This document shows positions 1 to 11,700 of a stretch of DNA of 64,000 nt, in pieces. The stretch spans positions 166,501 through 230,500 of the forward strand of contig JANEYF010001218.1 of the NCBI GenBank assembly GCA_029963845.1. Reading direction: 5' to 3'. The notes beneath the pieces were generated by a model, which did not search any database, was not told where the DNA came from, and worked only from the letters and a program-made list of their open reading frames with translations. Origin of the DNA: Rhamnusium bicolor. Its lineage: Eukaryota; Arthropoda; Insecta; Coleoptera; Cerambycidae. The translations under genes and the position numbers were made by a program. Numbering within the stretch: the stretch's first letter is position 1; the number at the start of each line of letters is the position of its first letter.

Positions 1-1422
1 ATCGGCGACTGTTTACACTACATAGGCTGACTTGTCGAGAATGGCAATAGCTTGGTTTTATTTCATAGATAAAACCAGTGGTCCGTTCACGCACCAGTAA
101 TTATTTAATAAAAATAATTCATAATCTATATTATATTTTAAATGTATTTTTTTCTACCATGTAATCTACATGTTATAGACATACCAAAAATGACAATATT
201 TTCCAAAAATAAAATATTTTACTGTTTTTGAATCACCTCAACCTTTGACACAAAATTATGCAGCGTTTTTCTTGATTTTTGAGGTGTCATAAAATTTTTG
301 TTTTAAAATAAAAATCAACAGTTCGTACGGTACTAAGTTCTCTAATACTGATAATAATAAAATTTATAAATGGATATGCAAAAATATTTACTGAATTTAA
401 CAAAAAAAAATCATAAAATATGTGGTGCGATAACGCACCATTGGGAGAAACTGGGTTAATATATTTTTTTAGGTGTGAGGCGTTTTTTTGGATAGGAAAA
501 AGCATTTTTTTTTAAACCAAGTTCTGACTGATCCTTTTAGCGCAGAGGCTTATTTATCAATTTTTTTTTAAATAATTTATTAGGCAGTGGCTTAATACCC
601 AAAGAAGGTGAGAAAAAACATAAGATGCCATAAATAAATAATTATAGACAATATTTTGTAATATTGTTCACTGAAAAAACATAAAAGAATCTCCTGGCTC
701 CCCAACTATTAGTTACACTAAATATATTGTCTCAATGGCAATTACATAGGTCGCAAAACTGAAAGTTAATAATATTTCGATTTTCATTTTTAAGGGAAAT
801 CACATTAACTTGCTTACTGTAAACGAGAAGTTAAAAACTGTTTCCATCGTCCACAGTGATACCTCATTTTGCAAACTTTTTTCATTATTGTTTATTTGGA
901 CTGCCATAAAAAAAATTATAATATTTCATTTTAGATAACTAGTAAAATAACTTAATTAATAAAAATAATAAAATCATACTATTAAAAAATATATGAGTTA
1001 CAATAATGGTTATCATAATCAAATAAAAAAAATTATATAAGCAGAATTTTTTGAAAAATAATTAAATTAACAACCTAACTAAAATAAAATTATATATAAA
1101 TTTAAGTTATCACAAAAAAAAAACTGCTTAAATTTTCTTATTTCAACAATTTTTGTTACAAACTCAGTATTATTGAAACAGGTTAGTTCAAAGGGTATTA
1201 AAATGATGATATATCGTTTTTATACCGTTGAGCTATCCTGTTTCAATAATAAGCTTTGTCCTATATCGCCATGCACAAGTAACACATGTATATCTACGCC
1301 CTCTGGTTATTTAAAAGTAATGAAGTTGTACATCAGATTTTTTCATGCGCCCTAGTTTGAGGAGACTGCTTTAAACTACAGCAAAGCAAAGCTCATGAAG
1401 CCAAATTTATAGTATCACATAC
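1..1422. other. Gene-free AT-rich flank
   Basis: No coding region can be supported. The stretch is AT-rich with many short A or T runs, and all reading frames are short and without recognisable motifs. It lies downstream of the minus-strand glycerol kinase gene. The only structured piece is a dispersed repeat at about 505-628, listed separately. Confidence 0.6.
505..628. repeat. Dispersed repeat, copy 1
   Basis: This ~120-bp stretch is similar to 30130-30245 in the same orientation. Shared blocks include GACTGATCCTTTT / GACTAATCCTTTT, a TTTATTTA(T/A)CAA block, AATAATTTAT, GTGGCTTAAT and CCAAAGAAGGTG. The type of element is not recognisable; it may be the end of an old transposon or an untranslated region of a retroelement. 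Confidence 0.55.
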
Positions 1423-1532
1423 AGTTTATTTCAAACTTATTTGCAACATAGAAAACGTCGGCTTCTTTGATCCCTTTACTGCCATCAAAGAAGCTGACAT
1501 TTTTTATGTTGCAAGTAAGTTTGAAATAAACT
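1423..1532. repeat. Foldback hairpin, ~110 bp
   Basis: The two arms are nearly perfect reverse complements: AGTTTATTTCAAACTTA at the left and TAAGTTTGAAATAAACT at the right, with the inner arms GGCTTCTTTGAT and ATCAAAGAAGCTGAC around a loop of about 12 bases. The stem is close to 48 bp. It could be a foldback MITE or, if transcribed, a long hairpin RNA. No flanking gene suggests a function. Confidence 0.7.
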
Positions 1533-1862
1533 ATACATTAACTATCGTCTATCCCATACAGAATTGGAATAATTTTAAATTAGGAACCCAGGTTTATATG
1601 GGTGCTTAAAGGATAAAAAAGCAAAGGCTGTGTATGTAATAGAAAGAAATGTAAACATCCTGTCGTCTCTTTTTACATTTTATTTGTAGAGTAGCAAAAG
1701 CATGCAATCCTATCCTATAAATCATAAAATTCTTTCTTCATTTGCAAGCATATCAGGAGTAAAATATGCTATTTTTATTTTTTTATACACCCATGTTTCA
1801 TGACTAAAATGATTGTATTACTGCATTTGTTTGTGACATATACCTTGCTTTAATCTCAAAAC

Positions 1863-2022
1863 ACTACATAAGGAAGCGGTCGGTCACTCATGCAGACCAC
1901 CAGATACAAAATGTCTAGCATTTGCTACAGCACATACAGTCCATATTCTCTCCTCTAGAATCTTTATGTTGTGGCTCTACTCTGAATGTATGAGTTCAAA
2001 CGAGGCTGCTTCCTTATGTAGT
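1863..2022. mobile_element. Small TIR element (MITE), 160 bp
   Basis: The 15-bp termini ACTACATAAGGAAGC and GCTTCCTTATGTAGT are perfect inverted repeats around an unrelated ~130-bp interior. There is no coding capacity. The size and structure are those of a MITE; the superfamily and target duplication are not clear. Confidence 0.55.
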
Positions 2023-2919
2023 ATGGAAACATGAAAACACGGTATAGGGCATATGGTAGATGAAAAACTATTAATCAAAAACTCAGATCCTAATTCTTTT
2101 GAATGCAGAATTTAGATATACAAAAGATCTGTTATAGATTGAGAAAAATATTTTAATTTGCTATGGAATTATTCAAATCAAATTACTGAAACCATGTTAT
2201 AATTCAATTTTTAAATTGTCAATGTTAATACATAAAAATTGCCAATGTAATGTCAAATGATTCTTGATACTGATGGTGAATTTATAAAACCACTAAGAAT
2301 TATATCCATTCTTCAAGTTTGTCAACTTCTTAAAGTGGTTAGTTTTTTTAATAAATTTTATAAAATATCTCACATTTAACTTATAGGGATGAATGTTGAT
2401 TCATAATTCCTAGTATTTTTATATATTCACCATACACAAAAGTTACTAGTTTTGAGTATAAAAATGGTTTTATAGTGTATAATTTTTATAGGATTTAATG
2501 AGAGTAAAAATTATTTTTGCATTGAACTATTAAGTATTAATATTTATGAATGTATTTTACAGTTATAGATGCAATATTTTGGTATGCTGTAGGAAGTATT
2601 TAACATATCTTATTCTTATACTTTAATCTTTTACAAAAAAAAATATACGCTTTATTTCTTTTCTACTAACAATATACTGGAAAAGTTAGACAATATGGTT
2701 ACTGAACAGAATTTAACTAGATTGGCCCCAAATATTTCAAAATGCCAACAAATCAATAAATAAACCATCTGCAATTTTAGCATAGCAAGCTGTTTCGAAA
2801 CAAACTGTATTTGTCATATTTTTTCATAGTTAGCTAGGTAATATCAATATATTGAATCGCCATGAACTAGCATTTTCCTACACCTGGCTATACTATGGAA
2901 GTATTTCGGCAATTGTGTC

Positions 2920-3983
2920 CAGAGCTACAACGAATCATTTAAAAAAAGATTTAAATAAAAAATCAAAGATACTTTACTTTTTATCAAATGATTTAAATCA
3001 AAAATACTTTTGTCTGTAAAAAAGTATTTAAATTATAAATCTCTTTGATATTTAAGTCTTTCATAACACTTAAAATCATTTTGCAAAAGATTAAATATTT
3101 CTTACCATTTTTGCTAGTCTAAATAAATTAAGTACATTCTAAATCATTTGAGAAAGATTTATATCACTGAAAATGATTTAAATCGTTTTAAAATAGATTT
3201 TTTTGTTTTTCGAGTATTTAAATAGGTACTTTTAAATTATTGAAGAACAGTATAGGTAGGTACAAAAATGACACTACTAAAATTATAAATGTATAAAATA
3301 AAACAAAAATTGTAAAATTATATTGCGAATGTTTATTTTAAAATAAAATAAGAATATTTAACAGAAATAGACTTAAAACTACATAGTATAGTAAAATGAA
3401 AAAGTGAAATACATGCATACATACTAAAATAAAAATAATAAAATATTACTTCAAACATGATTATGATTAGCTTTTAATAAAACGAGGTTTTCAAAATTTG
3501 TATCTGTTAAAGCATGTCGACGAGGCGAATTTATAAAGGTAGCATAAGAAAACATTCTCTCTACGACACCCTTTACTTCTAAATTATATTGTGTATACTG
3601 TGCGTGTGCAGTGTGCACTATTCTACTCGCTACTGGGCAATAATCCAAAGACAAGAGCAGGCTTAGACAAGTCGGCCCGTGTGCTAGCCGCTAGGAATTA
3701 AATTCGTTGTTTATCCAGAAAATATTTAGACTATTTTTTTGCGTAATTTAAAATCTTTTGAATTATTTAAATATTAAGAGAAGATTTAAATCGTTAAAAA
3801 AGATTTAATTATTTTTGAAAATATTTAAATCTCTTTTCTTTTAAAGAAAATCAAAGATACTTTCTAAAAAGATTTAAATCAAAAATCATTACTAAAAAAA
3901 ATATTTAAATTCAAAAGATTGAAAATCAAAAAAAGATTTAAATCACAAATATGATTTAAATCTCCCGTTATGTTGCAGCTCTG
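2920..3983 (-). mobile_element. hAT element with perfect 8-bp TSD
   Basis: The ends CAGAGCTACAACG and, inverted, CAGAGCTGCAACA form terminal inverted repeats. They are flanked by identical 8-bp direct repeats ATTGTGTC at 2912-2919 and 3984-3991, the hallmark of hAT insertion. About 300 bp inside the left end and 250 bp inside the right end carry a dozen or so variants of GATTTAAATC, a palindrome that may be a subterminal transposase-binding array. The interior keeps only the hAT dimerisation tail on the minus strand, so the copy is non-autonomous. The perfect target duplication argues that the ends have not been disturbed since insertion. Confidence 0.85.
3451..3600 (-). pseudogene. hAT transposase C-terminal fragment
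   Basis: The minus-strand reading frame ends in GVVERMFSYATFINSPRR followed by ALTDTNFENLVLLKANH. This matches the hAT C-terminal dimerisation region, whose usual form is a VER-F-S-A block, then SPRR, then NFE-LV-L-AN. The upstream transposase body, including the RNase H-like catalytic region, is absent, so this is an internal-deletion remnant inside the hAT element at 2920-3983. Confidence 0.75.
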
Positions 3984-3991
3984 ATTGTGTC

Positions 3992-4621
3992 ATTTGTTTT
4001 TTCCTTCATTTCACTTATTTCACAACTGTCAGTCTGACATTGTAGCTGCCACGATTTATGAAACAGCTGATGTCTTCTGTCAGTGTTGACATGTACGAGT
4101 CCAAGTTCCTAGTTCTGAGTTTAATAGAGGTGCCATTATAATGTAGTTCACAGAACAAAACTGTAACCAACCACACTTCACTCCTGGATTTTGAAGCATA
4201 CATAACTTATAGTTCAATTATTTTAATTTCAGAAATGCCGGTGTAGCGATAGATTGGTGGGGGTTGGGGGAAGTTCGAAGTTTAAATTTGATTAGCTGAA
4301 ATATCTGTGGTTGGGGACACTTTTTGTTCTGTGAACTGTACATAAGGCTCATCATGGCACTCAAGTAGAAATTACAGAATCCTGTTCTGTAACACATTTT
4401 CTTGAATCGACAGACAAAATTATACATAATAAAAGCTACTTACAAAAAGAAAAAACAAATCTGTAGAAAAAATATGTTCTACCAAATTACTAGGGGCAGG
4501 CAGACAATGCAGAAAAGTAAATGTATTTAGACACAAATGTTAAATGTTTTTATTCTGTATGAATTTTTGAATATTAAGAAATCATCTGTTGATATTTTAT
4601 GATTTTCTGTGCATGTGTATA
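3992..4621. other. Non-coding stretch with weak inverted repeat
   Basis: No gene is supported. A block GTTCACAGAACAAAA near 4146-4160 recurs inverted near 4324-4338, with looser similarity extending on both sides, so a decayed foldback element may be present. Nothing else is recognisable. Confidence 0.4.
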
Positions 4622-5205
4622 CAGGGTGTTTAAAAAAACATGTGCCTTGTGCGGATTCCTCACCCAAAAATAAGACAAATAGTTCCAATCAACATATGTC
4701 CCGAAACGTTTCGTTACTATGAGACAGGGTGTTAAAGTTTTCTTATTTTTAGTATATCAAGTATCCTATATAATAAAATTTCAATTATTTCCTAAACGAA
4801 GCCAAAATCGAAAAAATATCAAGAGGTAACTTTTTTTGGCATTTACCTGTCTAGATAACTGTGCAATCAAGAAGTCACTGGTGTACATATTTTTTAACAA
4901 CATTATTAAATTACAAGTCCGTACCCGTGTCCCTGATGGCTTCATCAGGTGTGGATAGCTTTATCCACACCATTTTAATACTAATATATGTAGTGTTTTA
5001 AGCACTTTTCACAATCCAAATATCATTCAAATTGCTAGTAATTTCGGAGATATTTTGAAAAAAAACTGAAAAAAAAAATAAGAAAACTTTCAACACCCTG
5101 TAACTTAATAACTAAGTGTTTCCAGACCCACATTGATAGGAACTATCTCTTATTTTTGGGTGAGGATCTCCACTTAAGAGATAGCACGTTTTTTGAAACA
5201 CGCTG
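4622..5205. mobile_element. Mariner-type MITE, ~584 bp
   Basis: The left end CAGGGTGTTTAAAAAAACA follows a TA. The right end, read inverted, is CAGCGTGTTTCAAAAAACG. Similarity of the arms continues through TCACCCAAAAATAAGA and its inverted partner TCTTATTTTTGGGTGA. Inside, smaller arms include AACACCCTGTAA near the right. There is no transposase. CAGGGTG termini next to TA are typical of Tc1/mariner elements. The right-hand TA is not preserved. Confidence 0.7.
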
Positions 5206-7139
5206 CACTTATTGCCTACATTGATTAATATAATTTTATCATTTTAAACAATAACTAGAACACTAGACAGTCATAAGGTGCTCAATGTCTTTTATGACTA
5301 ATCCTACACCAATGGTCTTTTGGATAATAAATTAAATATTATTTATTATTACACACTGCATTGTATTAATTTTGTATGACATAATTGAGAAGCACTTCTT
5401 TCTCCTTACACTTCGTTGTTTTTATCTTTGCGTGTGTATCAAATTAGTTACGACCTGTGTCCGCAGCAATGCATTTATAGGATAAGCAAATATAAAGATA
5501 CGTATGTCTAGGCAGGCTAAGACATCTGACCGATAGGTTAATAATTGGTGGAATGAAGAAACGATTAGGAACCTATGTCTCAGCTTCATTGACCAGCTTG
5601 TCACTTGATTCAGTGGTGTTGTAATATTTTTGTAATTATATTTTTGACATTATATTAATAGCTATATGAATCGCATAACTTGAAAATTACCTTTGACCAT
5701 TGACATTCAGTGGAGACCGATGAAATTTAGGGTATGCTCTGTGTTGGATTATATAAAAAAATATTGTTCTCTAGTACACACCACTACTCAAAAGATGACC
5801 TTCAATTTATTTACATCATACAGCTTGTGATTGTGAGGTACGTGCAAAGATACAAACAACAAAGTATATAAAATTTTTCTGTGATTGTGGGAAAGCGATG
5901 ACAGAAAAGATATGAATAAAAGTGTCGAATTTGGCTAATCAAGGATTTCACCACACATGAATTTTGTTGGTATCCAAAGTAAATCTTTGAGTTATTTGTT
6001 TGATTTTCGTAAGAAAATTTTGGTTACTATGCAACGTACCTAACCGTGCAACCTAAGATGTAAGTAAGTATGACACAGAATATTTATTACAAATTTATTT
6101 ACCATATTTTCCCTTCATTAAAGCACGTTCGTAGTAAAAATGGTATGTGAAATACATGCAAAAAGCATATTAATTACACTTGGCGTGCTTACAATTTTCA
6201 CACTACATGATAAACGTGCATTTTGCACTAGTTTCACAAATAAAATAATGTACATGTTTTTTGGTTTATAAAATTCGGTGTTATAAAAGGTTTGTAACTA
6301 AATACATTATAATGTTTAAATACTATATTGTCTAGTTTTACCAAGGTTTTAACCAAACAAAACATAATAAGTCTGATTTATTGATGGATAATGAATAGTA
6401 CAATGTATGGGCATATGTTAATAAAATTATTAAACTGCACTTATTTCGCAGTTATACAATTTATTACTAATTCCTAACTCTGTTTTTCATACTACATCAT
6501 AAAATATTTGTACATATAAATATTATGATTTCCTCAGGAAGTGCTACCAAAGTCTGTGTACATATATAATTCTATTATATGTTTTTTATTCATGTAAATA
6601 TTTTGCCATGGAATATTTCTTTTATGTATAATTGAAAATAAATTATAGTAAAACTGCATACACTTCTTTTATTTGAATTACATCGTCTGATTTATCAATT
6701 TACGCTTGGCGGTTCTTATACATATAGGAAGATTAGTTTTTGTCTATAGGTTAAAAAACAATATGGTTTTTATTATGCCCAGAGCTTGTTTTATATTCTA
6801 TTGATCATATTCAAAAATAATTCATCAAAACTTCAAATGAAATATAATTTCAATTAATGCCAAATCTAAAAATTCTTTGGAAATTTTCTGTCAACACATA
6901 TTGGATATTTTACACTTTTTAGGAAATTATTAAATACTCCTGAAATTTATGTTTTCTACTTGGTGGTGCAATGATTCCTGAGGTCACTGTAAATCCCTAA
7001 TCATCCAAATATATAGTCTTATCCTTGAACTATATTGTTGTTTCAGGTAGAATTAAAACAATAGTGTCCCCGTGAAAGTACTCGTCAATTTAAGAATTTT
7101 CAATTTTTCCAAAATGTCTTAAAAATCATTTTGAGAATT
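5206..7139. other. Gene-free stretch
   Basis: AT-rich sequence with no recognisable coding region, terminal repeats or RNA gene. Short frames on both strands show no domain motif. Confidence 0.5.
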
Positions 7140-7285
7140 CAAAACCGCAAACTTTTTTCCAGGGGTTTCCAAAAAAATTAAAAATTTAAAATTTTTTTTG
7201 TTAAACCAAAATTTTTTTTTTTTTAAAAAAAAGGACCCAAATTTTTTTTTTTTTTTTAAAACCCCCAAAAAAAAAAATTTTTTTG
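7140..7285. repeat. Homopolymer-rich low-complexity block
   Basis: The block is made almost only of long A and T runs interrupted by CCC and GGG pieces. It looks like poly-A/poly-T slippage or an unreliable consensus in the assembly rather than normal intergenic sequence. Confidence 0.6.
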
Positions 7286-7492
7286 CAAAAATTGGACATC
7301 ATAGAAGACCTATATTTCCAAGTTAATGCTGAAATGCTTGTACAGGTGAAACTTCTCCATTTTTTTATTTTAAAGAAAAAAATGCACCATAAAAATGTTT
7401 ACTTTTCGGATGTCATCCCAGAGGATTTTAAAACTATATCCGAGAAATGTGCGATGAATAGTAATAAAATACATTGTAATTTCTGACAGTGT

Positions 7493-7537
7493 ACATGCAA
7501 AAAGATTTTAAAAAGTTTACTAAATCTTTTTGCATGT
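7493..7537. repeat. Perfect 16-bp stem hairpin
   Basis: ACATGCAAAAAGATTT is followed 13 bases later by its exact reverse complement AAATCTTTTTGCATGT. It is too small to assign to an element family. Confidence 0.6.
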
Positions 7538-7599
7538 AAAAACAGCTGTTGATCAGTCATCGACCTCCAAGAATTCTATTTATAAGTAGTTAAGGGCGA

Positions 7600-8045
7600 A
7601 TTTCGTTTTGGTCCATAAGCAAGCTGTTAAGCGAAAGGGATTAGCAGCCATATTGACTATCTGCCTTATTAATCTTGTTCTATCGGAGCTTAGTGGGAGA
7701 TTATGTTGTTTACATGTTTAACAATTTTGTTGTTCAAGAATTTTCAACTAGAGATCTGCGGTGTGTACCGTGAGTATAAAGACATTTATACGATATTTTC
7801 TGTTTAGTGTAGTGCGTTAGTGGACGTAAAAAATGGCGAGGCGAAACGCGTCTTCACAGTGATGCGTTATTATGTGAAGAGTGCGACGTTAGACTCTAAT
7901 ACGCCATACGCGTAAAGTTGCTGTGACAAAACATGTGTTATTGAAAAACAGCAAATGTTGATTGGTGGAGGCGATAAAGAAAGGCAGTAAAACAAGGAGG
8001 AAATGTTATGTAAAGAAGTCTACAAGGTAAAATATGTTTACTGTA
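7600..8045. other. GC-richer patch, possible 5' exon of unknown gene
   Basis: This patch contains several CpG-bearing pieces (GGCGAGGCGAAACGCG, ACGCCATACGCG) that contrast with the AT-rich surroundings, and ends in CTACAAG|GTAAAATAT, a plausible plus-strand donor site. An ATG at about 7833 opens only a nine-codon frame. It could be a non-coding first exon of a neighbouring gene or an old transposon. The assignment is speculative. Confidence 0.2.
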
Positions 8046-8619
8046 CTGTTTGCTCCTACTTTGCAGTCTCCCCCTGTCAGTTGTGTCATGACATCAATAA
8101 TCCAATTCCATATATATAATTATAATATTCAGTTTCCTGTTTGTCATGATTACAGAATTGCCAGCAGACATATCATGTGGTTCAATTACCAATAGAATAA
8201 AGTTACTGCATTTTCCGAATTTCCAAGGCCAACATTTTCAAAAATTTAATGCTATAAACTAAAACTAAAAAATCTAACAAATGCATGACAATCTTGTATA
8301 TGGTATTGAAACAAAATAAAACATTTTTTAAATCATTTTAATATCCACAAAACAAGGAATAACAAAACAATATCATTGTAACACTTAATATAAAAAAAAT
8401 CCAACAAATATATAAGTACATTGGGTTCAAATAATAGTTCTTAATAATGTAAACAAACAAATAAATTATATTTAAAAAAGCTGAGGATATCAATTCGAAA
8501 AAAAAAAAGGAAACACTGAGCATCATGTTTCTACCATGTATAAATTTTAACGCATAACAAACTTTTCTCGATCATAACATCCAGGTAATTAATTAGTACT
8601 AAATATTTGCCTACCAAAA

Positions 8620-8723
8620 TTATACTCCTTTACGAGAAAGGTACTGAGACAAAGCTAACAGTCCAAAGCTGGATATGAAATATAAGCTTCCAGGTATACT
8701 TGCTAGTAATTTGAAACGCTCCT
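8620..8723 (-). CDS. Gk: Glycerol kinase last exon, hydrophobic tail and stop
   Basis: Encodes EERFKLLASIPGSLYFISSF, GLLALSQYLSRKGV and a TAA stop. About twenty uncharged residues followed by a short basic end resemble a C-terminal tail anchor. Some vertebrate glycerol kinase isoforms also carry a hydrophobic tail that places them at the mitochondrial outer membrane. The acceptor is TTTTTCAG. Confidence 0.88.
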
Positions 8724-11700
8724 CTGAAAAATAAATATTGTATGAATTAGTTACATTACACTATGATAGTGTTGTTAAAATTTTAAATGAAATTTTCATT
8801 TGGAAACTTCCGTTAAAAAAAAAAAAAGAAGAATAATACCGTTTCTATAGGTTAAGTTGGCTCATATTTTGCCGGTTTGTTACATTTTTATTATTCACTG
8901 AATCAAGTTAAATTAAGCAAGAACTCTAGGTATGTACTTCAATTGTGATTGCTCAAACTTTCCTGTTAAGTATTTATTTGCTAATGCAATCTACTAATTT
9001 CTTTAGAGTTTATAAAATGATTAAACCACAACGCATGTGTGAAGATATTTTGTGAATCTAAAGAAAAAATGTAACATACACATAACAGCTATTTTTGAAT
9101 ATGGCCCAAGGAGCGACAGAGATAGCGCATTTAGTCTTAGCACAAACAGCATCAACATTCAGTGGAGGGGCTCAGTTCACCTTAGTCAATTGTGTGAGGA
9201 TCATCGACTCGACAGGCATCCCCGGCCTAGCTATTCTGAGAGGCATAGAGTGGGGACAGTGGAAGTGCACACATTATGAGCCTATTATTGTATATTCAAA
9301 AATAGCTGTTACAACGTGTATAAGGTTCTTATCACTTTTTTATTTAGTTAAATGTCACCTATTAGAGACACTTAATTAAATGTCAGAATATCGCACAGGC
9401 ATTAAACGAATTTAGCACTCATAGTCTTATAAGTAGTAAATTAAAAAAAGATAAACAAATTTCAATAAAAATAGTAAAAATATAGAACTGGTGGTTATTT
9501 GATATAGAAAGCAATGATGAGCTAATAACAAATTCATATTCTGAGCAAAATATGGTACTGTACATTGTTCCATAATAATTTTGCAGTGTTCAGAAGTTAG
9601 ATGCACTTCTATACAATTTTAAAGTTACCGAACTTTTGTATTTCATATAATAATTATCTAAACTTACTATGGTTTTATTATTCTCCATAATAAACTGTAA
9701 TTCTTTTTGTTAATTTGGTTGTTGCAGTAAGTCAAAATTTTAGCAGAACCTGTGTTAAACAACATTTTATCTTAAAAAAATCATAAGAAACATGTAGTGT
9801 TGGCAAGAGTGTCACGATCATCACCGTTCAAGTCATGATTAAGTTGACTGGTTAAATAGCAACATGTCCAAGGTGGTCAAAGACACGGTCAATCTGTCTA
9901 AAATTTTAAATGTACTGCCATTTCACTTAAAATTTGAATCATGACACTTGACAACTGATGTGTCAATCATCTGTTTTTGGACAACGAAATTGAAATAAAT
10001 TCTCAGTAATAAGAGAGACCAGTAGACTTTTTCATTTTCTTTTTGTCTAAAAAATGCCAAAAGTTTTCAAATTGATTTAAAAAAAAAAACAAAAAAAAAA
10101 TGGTGTTAAAAAATATGCACAATGCCAGGCGAAGTATCAAAGCTATGCTACCAGTGCCGGTGAAATTTAGGTTATGTTATATCTGCAAAACAGACGAGCG
10201 GTGGGTATGCTCCGTTGATCAAATTTCAATGTTACGCCAATCCTCAACTAGAGCAGAATAACAAATGTGTTATTCAGAGGCATTACATATTAACTCTGTT
10301 TTTATGGTTATTTGTTATATTGTCTTATGTTGTTGTTTTTACATGTAAATATCAAATAATTAGTCATATTAACCGCTGTTAACATATTAAAACAATGTAG
10401 TGATTGGATAGTAACTATTATCTCTTTATGTAAGTATTTTGTTTCCATTCACATTAATTTATTATAATTTACACACCAGTGGTATTCTACTTCAATCTGC
10501 TGCACCAATTATCTTTGAGTAGGGTGTAACGACCGCTCGCCATCACTCGTCTGTTTTACAGTATTGGAGCATGGAACCCAAACGATACTTTCAGGCATAA
10601 AAAATTATATTTTTTTTAATGAAATTTGAAAACTGTTGATGTATTTTCATCCCGTTTCTGAAAAAAAAATTTTGCAAATATTTTACAAATGCGAGGCACA
10701 CAATTTTCTCAACTTTTTTTTGCAAATTTCAATTGCAATTTTTTTTTCTGCAAAAGTTTTTCATTTAGTTTTGATAGTTATGCCACAGAGACGAAAGAAA
10801 GCCTTCCCGCCAAAACCAAATTTGCATGCGCATGTGCGAAGTCGCCACTTTTTAACTGGTATATCAATCAACCTCACTTTTGTCACACTGTTTACGTTTA
10901 TTCGTTTACTGTGTTTGTTTATGTGCAGATTTGTGAGCTTTTTCTTAGTTTGCATGGTGTTTAATTAATTAGAGATGATCTGTGTTGTGTTGCTTTCCCA
11001 AGTAACATGTGGTCCTCTTATTACGTTTAAAACTTTATAAGTAATATATTATGACTAGAACTAATTGGTTATATTGAAGATTTATTCAGCACTAAATTGC
11101 TTATAAAGCAATTGGGTGAAATAAGATTGCTGGTAAAACTATCTCACAGCATAAAAAATATAAAGCTACTTTATTAAAGCATCATACAGTTTTTTTTACT
11201 TCATAAGAGACTTAGTAAGATCTTTTATACAGATACAAACCACGTGGATTTATAACAGGTGTATTAACCTTATATAACATTTATGCAACTGTTTTACATA
11301 TTAACTATTTCTTAATAGTGGTTATATGACATTAAGTTTTAAAGGCTTTAATGCAAAATTTTATAGCAATATAGTCTCCATCCAATATAGTTATTTAAGC
11401 CAAATGCCACCTACGTCAACCCTAATATAGATTATTTATACAGGCTTTCTACATGTAGTACAAGAAATATTCTATAAAGTATTTATACAACTGAAATTCT
11501 CTTTTGGATTTATGTAGCTGCGGTCTTCCACCTTTATAAAAATCTTTTACAGCTAAACTTACCCCATCTCATAACCTCTTAAAAGATCACTTAGATAGTT
11601 GGATAGAAGCTCTGTGAGGATTTCATATGCTCTTTGTTGCTAAGTGTTACTTTACAATATGGACAAGTATTGGAAAAAAACAAAGCAAAGTGTAAATTTC

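Noticed and set aside
10636..10968. Overlapping ORFs of 110 and 91 codons after the MITE
   Set aside because: Phe-rich translation of T-rich sequence, overlapping a third frame on the other strand; no domain.
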